Assembly (NCBI GenBank): GCA_022414725.1
Contig: CM039463.1
Span: forward strand, 92,157,841-92,221,840
Source: Microglena sp. YARC
Taxonomy: Eukaryota > Chlorophyta > Chlorophyceae > Chlamydomonadales > Chlamydomonadaceae
DNA: 64,000 bases
Direction: 5' to 3'
A model generated the notes under the pieces. The model was not told the origin of the DNA. It made no database searches and saw nothing but the letters and a program-made list of their open reading frames with translations. Within the stretch, counting starts at the first letter, position 1; each line of letters opens with the position of its first letter. This document shows positions 18,742 through 27,394 of this stretch, piece by piece. Position numbers and translations under genes: made by a program.

Positions 18742-20833
18742 TGCAGGTGTGGTTGCATCTGTTGTTGCTGCTGCTGCTCCTGCTGCTGCTGCATTGGTTG
18801 CACCTGTTCTTGTTGCTGCTGCTGCTGCAGCTGCTGTGACTTGGTCAAGTTACCGAGGACTTTTTGAGCATGACTCCTGATTTGAACCGAAGTCTTTGTC
18901 CCTGCAACAAAGCATTGCAGCAAAGTACTCTTGTCAGACAAGCCAGGCCAAGACACTATTGAAGCAAAGTGCTATAGTCAGAGAAGCCAGGCCAAGACAG
19001 TATTGAAGCAAAGTGCTATAGTCAGACAAGCCAGGCCAAGACAGTATTGAAGCAAAGTGCTATAGTCAGACAAGCCAAGCCTAGACACTATTGAAGCCAA
19101 GTCATCTAGCCAGACAAGCCAGGCCAAGACACTATTGAAGCAAAGTGATATAGTCAGACAAGCCAAGCCTAGACACTATTGAAGCAAAGTGCTCTAGCCA
19201 GACAACCAGGCCAAAACACTATTGAAGCAAAGTGCTTTTGTCAGACAAGCTAAGCCAAGACACTATTGAAGCCAAGTCCTCTAGCCAGACAATCCAGGCC
19301 AAGACAGTATTGAAGCAAAGTGCTATTGTCAGACAAGCCAAGCCTAGACACTATTGAAGCAAAGTGCTCTAGTCAGACAAGCCAAGCCAAGACACTATTG
19401 AAGCAAAGCGCTCTAGTCAGACAAGCCAGGCTAAGACACTATTGAAGCAAAGTGCTCTTGTCAGACAAGCCAAGCCTAGACACTATTGAAGCAAAGTGCT
19501 ATAGTCAGACAAGCCAGGCCAAGACACTATTGAAGCAAAGTGCTATAGTCAGACAAGCCAGGCCAAGACAGTATTGAAGCGAAGTGCTCTTGTCAGACAA
19601 GCCAGGCCAAGACACTATTGAAGCAAAGTGCTATAGTCAGACAAGCCAGGCCAAGACAGTATTGAAGCGAAGTGCTCTTGTCAGACAAGCCAAGGCTAGA
19701 CACTATTGAAGCCAAGTCCTCTAGCCAGACAAGCCAAGCCTAGACACTATTGAAGCAAAGTGCTCTTGTCAGCCAAGCCAAGCCAAGACACTATTGAAGC
19801 AAAGTGCTCTAGTCAGACAAGCCAAGCCAAGACACTGTTGAAGCAAAGCGCTGGAGTCAGAGAAGCCAAGCCAAGGCACTACGGAAGCAAAGTGCTGTAG
19901 TCAGACGAGCGCCAAGACACAATTTCACGTCAATGACCCACACCCATGAAAGCGACAGACAGGGATACATGAAGCAGGGAAATAAGATGAGCAAGGCACC
20001 CAGAATTGACCCCCAAACCCCAAAACACACTATCTGTGCCAGGTCCGGGCCAAACCAATGCTATGGGTCCAACACCACTGCAACTTTATATTTGCCCTGC
20101 CAATGCCCCTAACCGAACTGGTGCCCACTCCAGGCTTTCATTTCGACCACGCGTGGGCTACTCCACAGTTCTCTAACAACCCAAGCTTTGCACTATTTGC
20201 CTCACGCTCCGGATATTTGGTTCAAGCTCCCGAACCTGGAACTCGGCAAGCTCCGAAATCCGAAGTACTTCGGCGCGGCACCGTGTGATGCCAACTAGCT
20301 GGTTTCGCAACGTGGTTGGCATGGTGCACCGAGGCAATCTTGAAGCGAGCACATGTGCAAGACAAATAATCACCATGCAAAGTTGCTCCCCCACTCATCA
20401 GAGACCCAGACAAGAAGTGATGCCATATGGCGACGATGAGTCGCTTGTTGTAAGCAACGCCACGTACCTATATGCTCTTCTATTTTCTTCCATTGTCGTC
20501 TGCCGTAGATGCGCAGGGCCTCTTGGAACTTGGCCCGCTCGACATCAGTCCATCGCTCCCTAGGGCGCGATATTTGATAACTCCTCTGCGAGCAGGGGTA
20601 AGAGCAAGCGTGCGAGTGTAATGTGAGGAGGCTTGCGTGAAGTGAAGGTTGGCCTGGAAGGTTTATCGAGGTCCGATGCTCGGAAGCTCGAATTCGGGCC
20701 GACAAACCTTCTGGTGTGTTAAAGAGCTGTTTGGCTGTAGATCCTCGGATGTCTCGGATTGCGACACGAGCTTTCCAAACAAGGCGGGTTTGAGTGCCGG
20801 ATTTGCCTTGCCCAGGCATTCCCACGAGTTCAT
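7553..20833 (-). CDS. MYB gene B: large CCA1/REVEILLE-like MYB protein with low-complexity tail
   Basis: Exons (minus): 20833-20708, 20585-20468, 18901-18509, 17464-17288, 16193-13638, 12031-11891, 11201-11076, 9484-8007 and 7879-7553. They total 5,442 nt, 1,813 codons plus stop, and all junctions are phase-compatible. An in-frame TAG lies just upstream of the ATG at 20,833. The N-terminus holds one MYB repeat (RSYQISRPRERWTDVERAKF, then GTKTSVQIRSHAQK). SHAQKYF is replaced by SHAQKVL. A 90-residue Gln/Pro-rich stretch follows. The big fifth exon has an Ala-rich motif (NAVLMAASHDVA, then GKLP), polyGln, four 12-residue repeats (AATSLVQDSGNF-like) and a C-terminal LNQVADALQLASSLAG motif, shared with MYB gene A. 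The eighth exon has two copies of a ~36-residue repeat (SDMKSQSGSGLRAVGH) and a basic KRLRKLQHKHSRRK stretch, a likely nuclear signal. The last intron is inferred: 107-bp duplications otherwise break the frame. Confidence 0.85.
10045..10230 (-). mobile_element. tRNA-derived SINE with a different tRNA head
   Basis: It has the same body and tail as the 6,865 element, but the head has B box GGTTCGACTCC (complement of 10,174-10,184) and A box TGGTCTAATGGTAGACC (near 10,211-10,228). The acceptor strands do not pair, so this is a SINE rather than a tRNA gene. It lies in intron 7 of MYB gene B. Confidence 0.8.
10336..10575 (-). repeat. Interspersed repeat family R1, copy 2
   Basis: Reverse-orientation copy containing the complement of GAGACAGTTGGCTGACGTG-like and GGCGGAGCG..GGGGGC hairpin elements. 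Intronic in MYB gene B. Confidence 0.7.
10608..11075 (-). repeat. Donor-side junction array of MYB B exon 7
   Basis: Two further copies (periods about 175-205 bp) of the 3' half of exon 7 plus its intron start. Each has MRNxSLQEE-like coding remnants, a donor region and a C-run (21 C at about 10,830-10,850). Confidence 0.8.
11076..11201 (-). CDS. MYB gene B exon 7 with duplicated ends
   Basis: It encodes DTHDTRQEQYAKVKLEAVQQ then PADACKSEMRNPSLQEEVGL, phase 1 at both ends, donor GCGG|GTAAGC. Its 5' part plus acceptor is repeated at about 11,262-11,310 and 11,402-11,460; its 3' part with downstream intron is repeated at 10,814-10,991 and 10,608-10,813. Exon 6 (12,031-11,891; GLLQPPVAHKSYERQPSLIQ onward) precedes it. 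Confidence 0.8.
11262..11765. repeat. Acceptor-side copies of exon 7 and 12-bp TTGGGTTGTATG array
   Basis: Two copies of the exon 7 5' end (ELYAKVKLEY on the minus strand) are separated by, and followed by, a 10-12-bp array of TTGGGTTGTATG/TTGGATGT units. Long open frames here (PNIQPNIQ on minus, VGLYVGLY on plus) are repeat translations. Confidence 0.8.
12120..12525. repeat. ~80-bp tandem repeat with (GTT)n
   Basis: About five copies of a unit containing CACAGCAATACACAGATTCA and an expanded GTT run. Lies in intron 5 of MYB gene B. Confidence 0.75.
12766..12957 (-). mobile_element. tRNA-derived SINE, near full length
   Basis: The head contains TGGCTCAATGGCAAAGCTC (A box) and GGGCTCAAACCC (degenerate B box) on the minus strand; body and tail match the 6,865-7,058 copy. 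Intronic in MYB gene B. Confidence 0.8.
13205..13620. repeat. Minisatellite of CAATCCAAATACCGC type
   Basis: Roughly 30-40-bp units built from AATACCGCCAATCCAAACACC and CCAATCCTCC, starting directly after the exon 5 donor. Frames through it (GGIWIDGLGC-like) are translations of the repeat. Confidence 0.75.
13638..16193 (-). CDS. MYB gene B exon 5 (2,556 nt)
   Basis: 852-codon uninterrupted frame from GGGTGCAG to GCTG|GTGAGT, phase 1 at both ends. It contains a polyAla motif (15,888-16,025), Gly/Ser/Asn-rich runs, polyGln (14,920-15,015), a 36-bp tandem repeat (about 14,200-14,345) and a short AVAVAERAVAVDER repeat. Long length and homology to exons 4-5 of gene A argue strongly that it is coding. 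Confidence 0.9.
16235..16310. repeat. (TG)n and poly-G tract next to exon 5 acceptor
   Basis: TG repeat followed by G-runs, on the intron side of the exon 5 acceptor of MYB gene B. On the sense (minus) strand this is a C/CA-rich tract upstream of the acceptor. Confidence 0.7.
16455..16645. repeat. Degenerate telomere-like TTTTAGGG repeats
   Basis: Repeated GGTTTTAGGGTTTA and TTTAGGGTTC words with point changes. TTTTAGGG is the telomere unit of Chlamydomonas-type algae; TTTAGGG is the plant type. Short similar words occur near 2,485 and 9,485. Interstitial and decayed. Confidence 0.6.
17288..17464 (-). CDS. MYB gene B exon 4
   Basis: 177 nt, phase 1 at both ends, encoding LGELSLPDSGVLLNHLDEP and a Ser/Pro-rich stretch. 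A diverged copy of its 5' part with the acceptor lies at about 17,550-17,635 (LGELRLHDSDVLLNQLDE), an example of junction duplication. Confidence 0.75.
17632..17802. mobile_element. Palindromic MITE family T, copy 2
   Basis: Starts TAGGGACCGGCATGTCATAT and ends ATTGCCGTTCCCA. The flanks ACACATTT/ACACATAT are a possible decayed 8-bp target duplication. Intron 3 of MYB gene B. Confidence 0.7.
17885..18400. repeat. ~45-bp minisatellite, intron 3 of MYB gene B
   Basis: About a dozen units of GTATGAGACGGTGAGGTG and GGTGAACTAATTCGTT. A partial unit also lies beside the exon 4 copy at 17,525-17,575. Confidence 0.8.
18509..18901 (-). CDS. MYB gene B exon 3: recognition helix plus Gln-rich tract
   Basis: It begins after TTGTTGCAG with GTKTSVQIRSHAQKVLGNL and runs into about 90 residues of mostly glutamine with M/P/V interruptions. 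The donor is CCAA|GTAAGG. The CAG/CTG-type repeat tract is prone to length change. Confidence 0.85.
18925..19915. repeat. ~42-bp satellite, intron 2 of MYB gene B
   Basis: About 23 units containing GACACTATTGAAGCAAAGTG and CAGACAAGCCA. The array abuts the exon 3 acceptor. On the minus strand each unit has TTTGCTTCAATAG|TGTC, a possible weak AG acceptor. Confidence 0.85.
19916..20467. other. Remainder of MYB B intron 2
   Basis: Unique-looking sequence with no recognised gene or repeat. Short open frames on both strands have no domain support. Confidence 0.4.
20468..20585 (-). CDS. MYB gene B exon 2: first MYB helices
   Basis: 118 nt between CTCGCAG and ATAG|GTACGT, encoding RSYQISRPRERWTDVERAKF then QEALRIYGRRQWKKIEEHI. 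Same length and phases as gene A exon 2. Confidence 0.9.
20708..20833 (-). CDS. MYB gene B exon 1 (start)
   Basis: 42 codons from ATG at 20,833 to HQK, phase 0, donor AAG|GTTTGT. NPALKPALFGKLVSQSETSED aligns with gene A exon 1 (YPALSPLVRGKLLSQCETSED in three blocks), which fixes both starts. Confidence 0.85.
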
Positions 20834-21241
20834 TGTATCCTATGCACTGCTATCTATCTATGGTGTCGCGTACATAATGCGATAGTTCATGTTGCTTTTT
20901 GATTCTGTCTTGCGCTGCGAGTTGTGAAGCGTTGATTTGATAGTGTTGTAGCGTTGATTTTGATTGGCGACGAGTGCCACGTTGGCAAAGAGATCGTGAG
21001 CTGGCACTCTCGGGCCACAGGAGCACCTTAGCTGTAAAAGAAAGCTACGCTGTGATATTTTTGCCCGCAAGCATTTTCTTAGCTGGCGCCAGCCGGCGTT
21101 GAGATTCACACAAACGGCAAAAGATGTCTTCCTTATTGTCGACAGGCACGCTGATTCGTGGTTGGATACCTATCGTCGCAAGTTGTGGCCTCACACAGGA
21201 ACAGGTCATAGGCACAGGTCATACTATAGGTCATTCTCTGC
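20834..21241. promoter_or_regulatory. Probable shared upstream region between MYB gene B and a plus-strand gene
   Basis: About 400 bp separate the divergent starts. No motif was recognised. Bidirectional promoter function is inferred only from position. Confidence 0.35.
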
Positions 21242-22033
21242 ATGATGCATGTTCGTACAGTACTTATTAAGGCAAGCTTGCGCGCAAGTGTGTCTGCGCC
21301 TGTGACTGACGGTGCAATGGAAGAAAAAAGGCAAGGCAGTAACAATTACATCCAGTTGTGGACAATGGAATCCACCCCCCTCGACCTTTTCAACGGACCT
21401 GTGGACGACCACATTTCCACGAACATAGTCTTGGGGATCCCCCTTTCCTACTGCTCCGGCACCTTAGACAAGCGTGCCCTCACCCTCTCCCCGCATCTCA
21501 CATTCCTCTTCAAGACCATCGGCTACACGGGCGCTTGCCCCCCTATCTCACTCCTCCGCGACAACGCCCCCTACCACGACCGTCTTCCCGGCACCTTCTC
21601 TAGTGCGGGGACCCACACCATCTACTCGCTAAATGTTGGAACTCCAGCCATGGTCATCGCTGCGTGCTCCCTCCAGTCCCCCCTTGCCCGTACCCTTCAT
21701 CCGGCCCTCATCCTTTCCCCATATGACGTCATGTACATCGCCCCAGGTGGACGCCACTCCTTCTTGGCAGACCCCGACGGTGCCCCCTTGGACATCTCGC
21801 GTCGCAACTACACCACCCTCATTCAAGAAGCCCTAAAAGCGGAGACAACCATCCACGACATCCTCATCCAGCAACCTCTCCTGGACGACATCGCCTTAGC
21901 TGCCAAAGTAAAGCAAGATAACTGGACACGCCGCAAGGAACAACGAGATGCTCAGCAGTCTAACAAACGCTTCTCCCCCCAAGGTCAGCATGCCCGCCAA
22001 GGAAAACGCAAGAAGCCAATCCCCATTATCTTC
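21242..22033 (+). CDS. Hypothetical protein, first exon
   Basis: 264-codon open frame ending at a strong donor (CTTC|GTAAGT, 22,034). A second ATG at 21,317 (MEEKRQGSNNYIQLW) is an alternative start and looks better, because the 25 residues before it are less protein-like. The encoded sequence is of ordinary composition (LFNGPVDDHISTNIVLGIPL, SLNVGTPAMVIAACSLQSPL, SPYDVMYIAPGGRHSFLADP) and ends in a basic KRFSPQGQHARQGKRKK stretch. I do not recognise a domain or family. Downstream coding pieces at about 23,310-23,703 and 23,924-24,352 may belong to the same gene, but no acceptor could be fixed in the C/T-rich DNA between. A mobile-element or viral origin is possible and unproven. Confidence 0.5.
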
Positions 22034-23310
22034 GTAAGTTCCCCTCTCATTAGCCCCCACCCCTACCCCTAACCCCCACACCTACCCCAACCCCAACCCC
22101 AACCCCAACCCCACACACCTACCCCATACCGTAACACCCACATACACCCAAACCCTCCCTCTCACCCCACCCCTCACCCTACCCGCCTCCCTCCCTCCCT
22201 CTGACAAACCCATCCCTCCTCCACACCCACATCCCATGTCCTTCAACAACACCCCATTCTACACACCCACCCCACCCTCACAACCCGTCCCTCTTCCTCA
22301 ACCCCGCCCACATATTCACACATATCATCCTCACACCCACTTCTCCATCCTCAAATCCCCCCCCCTCCCCCTTCCACCTACCCCACCCTCCTACACCATC
22401 CATCCACTAAACACCCAACACAGGCCGACCCATCTCCCCACCCACTCCCCCCCACTTGCTTTTATCTCAACTCCCACCCGCCCACCACCACCCCCTTCCA
22501 CCCCCCCTACACACACCTTCTTACCCGCCCACCTCTCCCATCTCACCCTCCCACCCACCCCCTATTATCCGCCCACCCCTACCACACACCCACCCCTCAC
22601 CCCCTCCAACCCTGCCCCTTACCCCCCAACCCTCCCCTCCTCCCCCCCCATTGCCACCCCTCCACCCTCCTTTACATGCCCCACCCTTTCTCCACCCCAT
22701 GGATTTCATTCCTCCCCCCTCCCCCACCCTATCCAACCTCCCACCCCCCCATCTTTCCCTCTCCCACATGACTCACCCCACTTACCCTCCCCCACCCCTC
22801 TTGCTCCCTCCTTTCCAACACCCACAGTCCTAGGCCACGGACCTACTCTAGGTACACTATGTCTTCCCTCAAGCCTCAAGTCTCAAGCCTCTAGCCTCAC
22901 ATCTCAAGTCTCTTCTCAAGTCTTTAATCAAGCCTCAAGCCTCAAGCCTCCGGTCTCTTCTTCACTCCGTCTGGCTCCCTTTACCATGCTTTCTTTCTTC
23001 CCACTTCCCCTCTGTCCCATATCCTGCTTTATTTTTCTCGTATTTTTCTCCATGCTTGTAACATATACAAACTTTCAATCCTTTGCGTCAGTCTCTGCCT
23101 ACACGCCTACACACGGTTCCATTCTCTGTTACTTTTTACTATGCCTCTCCTCATTACCCACCTCTCCCTCCCCTTATCCCTTCTCATCTCCCGTCTGACT
23201 CTCTCTCGCCCTCCCTTATACCCTCCCTCTCTCCCTTACATGGACACACACTCCCCCCCCCCCCCCCCCCCCTCTTTCTTCCCTCCCCCTTTCCCCTCTT
23301 CCCACCCCAC
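22034..23310 (+). other. C/T-rich strand-asymmetric tract (probable intron)
   Basis: About 1.3 kb in which the plus strand is almost entirely C, T and A, with CCCCACCC-type words and few G. A 320-codon Pro/Ser/Thr-rich frame (22,236-23,198) is a by-product of composition. It includes a C-run at about 23,249-23,271 and a degenerate TCAAGCCTCAAG repeat at 22,870-22,960. Confidence 0.6.
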
Positions 23311-23711
23311 CATCTTCGACGCCGGCAACAACGTTTCCAACATGTACGCCTTCACCACGCTATTAACCGCCTTTCCCCCACCTCCCACCGTTTCCTTCTC
23401 ACATCTGCTTACTTCTCTCCTGTCCCCAACACACCACACCTTATACCACCCCACACACCTTTCCCTATCCCCACTCCTCCTACCCTCACCTCCCCCCACC
23501 CTTCCCTCGGCGGGTGTCCCATCCCTCCAAATACCCCATCCCCCCCCTCTCACACGACACACACGCCCTCAATGTCACTCTACCTCCAATCTACACTGCT
23601 ACTTCGAACCCCAAAGGCACCAATTCTGCATTGTTCACGCCTCCAACATGCTTCTTGGCTACTGTCAGGAACTGCTAGGCTACGGGAGTTCTGAGGACAT
23701 CTGATCATCGA

Positions 23712-23751
23712 ATGCTATATCAGCATCTAGATCTAGATGCTGATATAGCAT
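23712..23751. repeat. Perfect 40-bp palindrome
   Basis: ATGCTATATCAGCATCTAGA is followed directly by its exact reverse complement. Could form a cruciform or be a fold-back remnant. Confidence 0.95.
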
Positions 23752-23923
23752 CCGTGCGCTTGTAGTTCAACATTCTGACAGCTACCCTGCCCTCAACCTG
23801 AATATTCTCCTAAACTAGTGCACTGCACAAACTACCCATCCCCTCCACAAGGATCACCGAACAGCTTGGTCCCCTTCCGCCGCACCCCCCCCTCTTCCAC
23901 CCCATAACCGGCAACTTTAGCAT

Positions 23924-24352
23924 ATGCATTCTGTGTCTTTGGTTCTTTGCCCACCACCACTACAAATTACTTATAGTACGGTACCTTGTAACCCTTATAA
24001 TCTTACCCCCGCCCTCCTTGACACCATCCTCGTAGATTACCCACTATCGGCTCTTCTCGCTGCTGGTTGGCGGGTCATCTCCTCTGACCCCATCATCCTC
24101 AGCTCCTTTGGTACACTCTTCACCTCCCTTCTCCCAATGTTTTCTTCTCTCGGTATCCATCCTACTGACACCACACGCCTCCTTATCTCCCTCCATCTGC
24201 ATGCCGTCCAGTATGCACACATCATCGTGTGTACTAAACTACGCATGGAGTTTGCCACCCACTCTTTCCACACTCCTTCCACCGCCACCGGCTATCATGG
24301 AGGGTGCCGCCCCCCCCCTAGCCCCCCCCTCCCCCCCGCCCCCCCGGTTTGA
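23924..24352 (+). CDS. Hypothetical coding fragment downstream of the 21.2-kb gene
   Basis: A 142-codon frame with protein-like composition (LLDTILVDYPLSALLAAGWR, then SLGIHPTDTTRLLISLHLH and AVQYAHIIVCTKLRMEF), ending in a Pro-rich tail. No domain recognised. It may be a later exon of the plus-strand gene starting at 21,242, or an unrelated remnant. It has no clear start or splice acceptor. Confidence 0.35.
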   Translation: MHSVSLVLCPPPLQITYSTVPCNPYNLTPALLDTILVDYPLSALLAAGWRVISSDPIILSSFGTLFTSLLPMFSSLGIHPTDTTRLLISLHLHAVQYAHIIVCTKLRMEFATHSFHTPSTATGYHGGCRPPPSPPLPPAPPV

Positions 24353-24404
24353 TGGAATTGTCCGAGGACCCCCTTAGGACAGCTTCCTTTATCACACCGA
24401 CTTG

Positions 24405-25193
24405 GGGCGTGTTTCCAGTGGACCAAATAGTTCAACTGTGGGCGCCAGCGTGGCACGAGTGTTTCCAGTGGGCACAGTTCAACTTCAACAGTTCAACTTT
24501 TCGCCGATGTGGCACGCCAGGTGGGCAGCCACGTCAGGGTTTGTCCGTTGCCCTCCCCCCTCAACAGTTCAACTGTTGAGCAATCCCGAACATCCCCCCC
24601 CCCCCTGCTGTTCGGGATTGCTCAACAGTTCAACTATTTTGGGGGGAGGGCGGTGGACAATTTCGAGGGAGGGCGTTGGACAAAATCACAAAAGTGATAC
24701 AGCAGCGAGCATCTTCGCGGATTCTCCCCGAGATCTGTCAACACGCCCCGAGTTGCGAGTAATTGGGAGCCAATTTCAAGTTGGATGGGCGATGACATGA
24801 AAGAAAGGCGGGAATTAACCAGTTCGAATGATGATAGCGAGAGCCACATATTCGACCGAAATCTCAATCTGACCACCCGATCCATTCGACCGGATGGAGC
24901 AGATGTAGAAGCGGCAGCGGCAGGAGGAGCAAGAGAACAGATGGAAGTGAAGAGCGCAGCGAAATAATACACTGGCGGTGGTAAGCGGTGAATTCGGTGA
25001 TTTGAGGATACTTCGAGCAAGCTGCATGCACCTGAAGCGAGGGGGGCAAGGGACCAGAACGCGCTCGAGGGGCAGCCGTGATGACAAGGCACTTCTTGAG
25101 GTTTTAGGGCCCAGCTCAGCACTCGAACTTGAACTGTAGGGTTGAGTGGTCTACTATACACAGTTGAACTGTTGGTCCACTGGAAACACGCCC
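24405..25193. mobile_element. 789-bp non-autonomous DNA transposon with ~36-bp TIRs
   Basis: Left end GGGCGTGTTTCCAGTGGACC..AGTTCAACTGTG is matched inverted at the right end (CACAGTTGAACT..GGTCCACTGGAAACACGCCC). TTG flanks both sides (24,402-24,404 and 25,194-25,196), a 3-bp target duplication; CTTGG can also be read. A nested hairpin (GAGCAATCCCGAAC / GTTCGGGATTGCTC) lies at 24,551-24,630. Ends starting GGG with a 3-bp duplication would fit PIF/Harbinger. A minus-strand frame of 217 codons inside has no recognisable transposase. Confidence 0.8.
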
Positions 25194-25389
25194 TTGGCGT
25201 ATTGCTTTTCTTTTCATCAGCTAATTGCGTGTATTTACATCCCATGCACAAATCAAAATGCAGGTGGTCATTGGTCATCGGCTTCACTGCTGTTGAACAC
25301 TTATTGGTCGGCTCTGGCCGACTAATGCTTTGCTACCAACAGCCCTTGTTCCTTGTTCCTTGGGTGGTTCTCTAGTAGAGAACTAACCA

Positions 25390-25575
25390 CCTAGTTATTT
25401 TGGGCGGAGCCCCCCCCTTCTGGGGGCGGGAGCCCCCATCCACGGCCACCCCGTTTGGTTGGTTGGTTGTGCGACCAACGTGGGACCGAGACGAAGCCTG
25501 ATCCGTCAGCCAATTGTCTCGTTCCGTTGCCAACAAACTCTCGGCCAATTTCCCACGTCGCTTGCAAAGCTGGCT
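25390..25575 (-). repeat. Interspersed repeat family R1, copy 3
   Basis: Reverse copy with the complement of AGACAATTGGCTGACGGAT and the GGGCGGAGCCCCCC..GGGGGCGGGAGCCCCC hairpin. Confidence 0.7.
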
Positions 25576-26214
25576 AGGACTTGTCACGGAACCTGTCGCA
25601 TATGCAGTAGTGATGTCGGCCGCATGCACTCAGTAGTATAGCAGTTTGTGTAGGCGAGCACGAATGTCACAGACAACTATTCCACTAGTAGAATGACAAA
25701 AGTCGTATTTTAACAATCATGCAGTCGGGAGTAGAAAAAATAAATTTCACTCCCCCCTTGCCTAAAAACCTGGGGAGGGCTGACCCCCCCTCCAACCCCC
25801 CCTTAAATAGAAAAACCCTTTTTTGAAAAACTTAGATATGGATTCTGGGTGGTTTACACTATGGTGCACATAATAGCATCCTCGGAATTCCCACACACTA
25901 TGATAGGGATTGTGGGATAGTCAAAAATCAGTTATGCACCCCCTTTGGGTTGCCCAAGTACCATAGTCACCCTTCACCTTTGCCGGGGGCGGCCAGAAAC
26001 TGGAGTTCTCATTATTTAAAACAAAACAGTAGCAGGACAGTTTATCAGCATGGTTCAGGTACACTTCCCTTTTGGTCCCACCCAACTCGACCCCAATGAT
26101 GGATGGGCCTTAGCTGGAGGCCATTCCAGGTTTCTTCCCAATCAGGCGAATTATGGCAGCAGGGAGGCTCAATAAAGAAAGAACAAATACGTAACCAAGG
26201 ACCTTCAAGGACTC

Positions 26215-26229
26215 CTTTTTTTTTTTTTT

Positions 26230-26325
<96 letters not shown>
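26215..26325. repeat. Poly-T and (TTA)n microsatellite
   Basis: About 25 T followed by about 28 TTA units. The polyTyr and polyAsn frames here are translations of the repeat. Confidence 0.95.
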
Positions 26326-26559
26326 CGTGCGCCCAGGTGCGTCCTGTGACCAGGCGTGGGATTCAGGACTGATCACTACTCCAGCTGCTTCACAAACTTC
26401 TCCATAAATATTCTCTCCTTGATCTGCACCTCCCACAGCTCCGTTGGCGCTGCCTCTCGACCATGCTTCACCCTCCATTGGGTAGCCATGCTGTACTTCC
26501 AGAAGAACTCAGCACACAAGGGGCACTGTAGTGGGGTGTTGGTGCACTTGGACAGACAT

Positions 26560-26621
<62 letters not shown>

Positions 26622-26900
26622 CACCACCACCACCACCACACACACACACGCACACACACACAAACTCACACACAAACTCACTTTGTCGCACACATTCACC
26701 CATACCCCTGCATACCCCCACATTACCCACCCATACTCACCCATTTATATGACCCACCCATTCACCCACCCATCTATACTCACCCATTCACCCACCCATA
26801 TTATCAACACATACCCAGCCATTCGCCCTCTCATACTCTGGTCTGGTCTGGTCTGGTCTGGTCTGGTCTGGTCTGGTCTGGGGTTTGGGGGGTGGGGGTG
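26560..26900. repeat. Poly-C, (CA)n, (CCA)n and (TGGTC)n microsatellites
   Basis: A run of 33 C at 26,561-26,593 is followed by CA and CCA repeats and CCCACCCATTCA-type words. (CTGGT)n with about eight units lies at 26,836-26,880. Confidence 0.9.
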
Positions 26901-26969
26901 GGGGGTTAATACTTATTGCATGAGGTCCAAAGTGGGTGCCATTGGACTACCCTTACCAAGGCCCACTCA

Positions 26970-27045
26970 TGGGTGGTCTCAGAATGTCATTCGGAGGTCT
27001 GAGTAAAAAGTTAGCAAAAAAACAAATGAGTTTATGAGGTCTGAG

Positions 27046-27083
<38 letters not shown>

Positions 27084-27180
27084 TGAGGTGCTCAGAATGA
27101 CCTGAAAAGTAACTCAAAATATCGCGATGTTACATGCGATTACAGCCCCGTTCTCAGAAAAAATCATTACTCAAAAAAGG
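26970..27180 (+). repeat. Interspersed repeat family P with internal poly-C, copy 1
   Basis: GGTCTCAGAATGTCATTC, GGAGGTCTGAGTAAAAAG, a C-run (34 C, 27,046-27,079), then AAATGAGGTGCTCAGAATGA. A second copy with the same layout and 20 C is at 28,095-28,315; a reverse fragment with 26 G is at 5,395-5,570. The homopolymer sits at the same point in every copy. Confidence 0.8.
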
Positions 27181-27394
27181 CATGACTGAAAAATGGAGGC
27201 CTGGGATCCTCCTGATTCAGGAGTAGAAAAAGAATGCCCCCTGATGCCTAAAAAACCTGAGGAGGACTGACCCCCCACCCCCCACCCACCCCCCACCCAC
27301 CCCCCCACACACACCACACACACACACCCCTCAATAGGAATAAAAGGCATGACTTGAAATTATATACGGATTCTGGATCTTTACAGAATGTTAT

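Noticed and set aside
18925..19915. Regularly spaced repeat resembling a CRISPR array
   Set aside because: Units are contiguous and diverged with no unique spacers; the host gene is eukaryotic. The same applies to 49,080-49,860.
22236..23198. 320-codon Pro/Ser/Thr-rich frame
   Set aside because: A result of C/T-rich composition; overlapping frames are equally open and no domain is visible.
24634..25287. 217-codon minus-strand frame
   Set aside because: Spans the terminal repeat of a non-autonomous transposon and has no recognisable domain.
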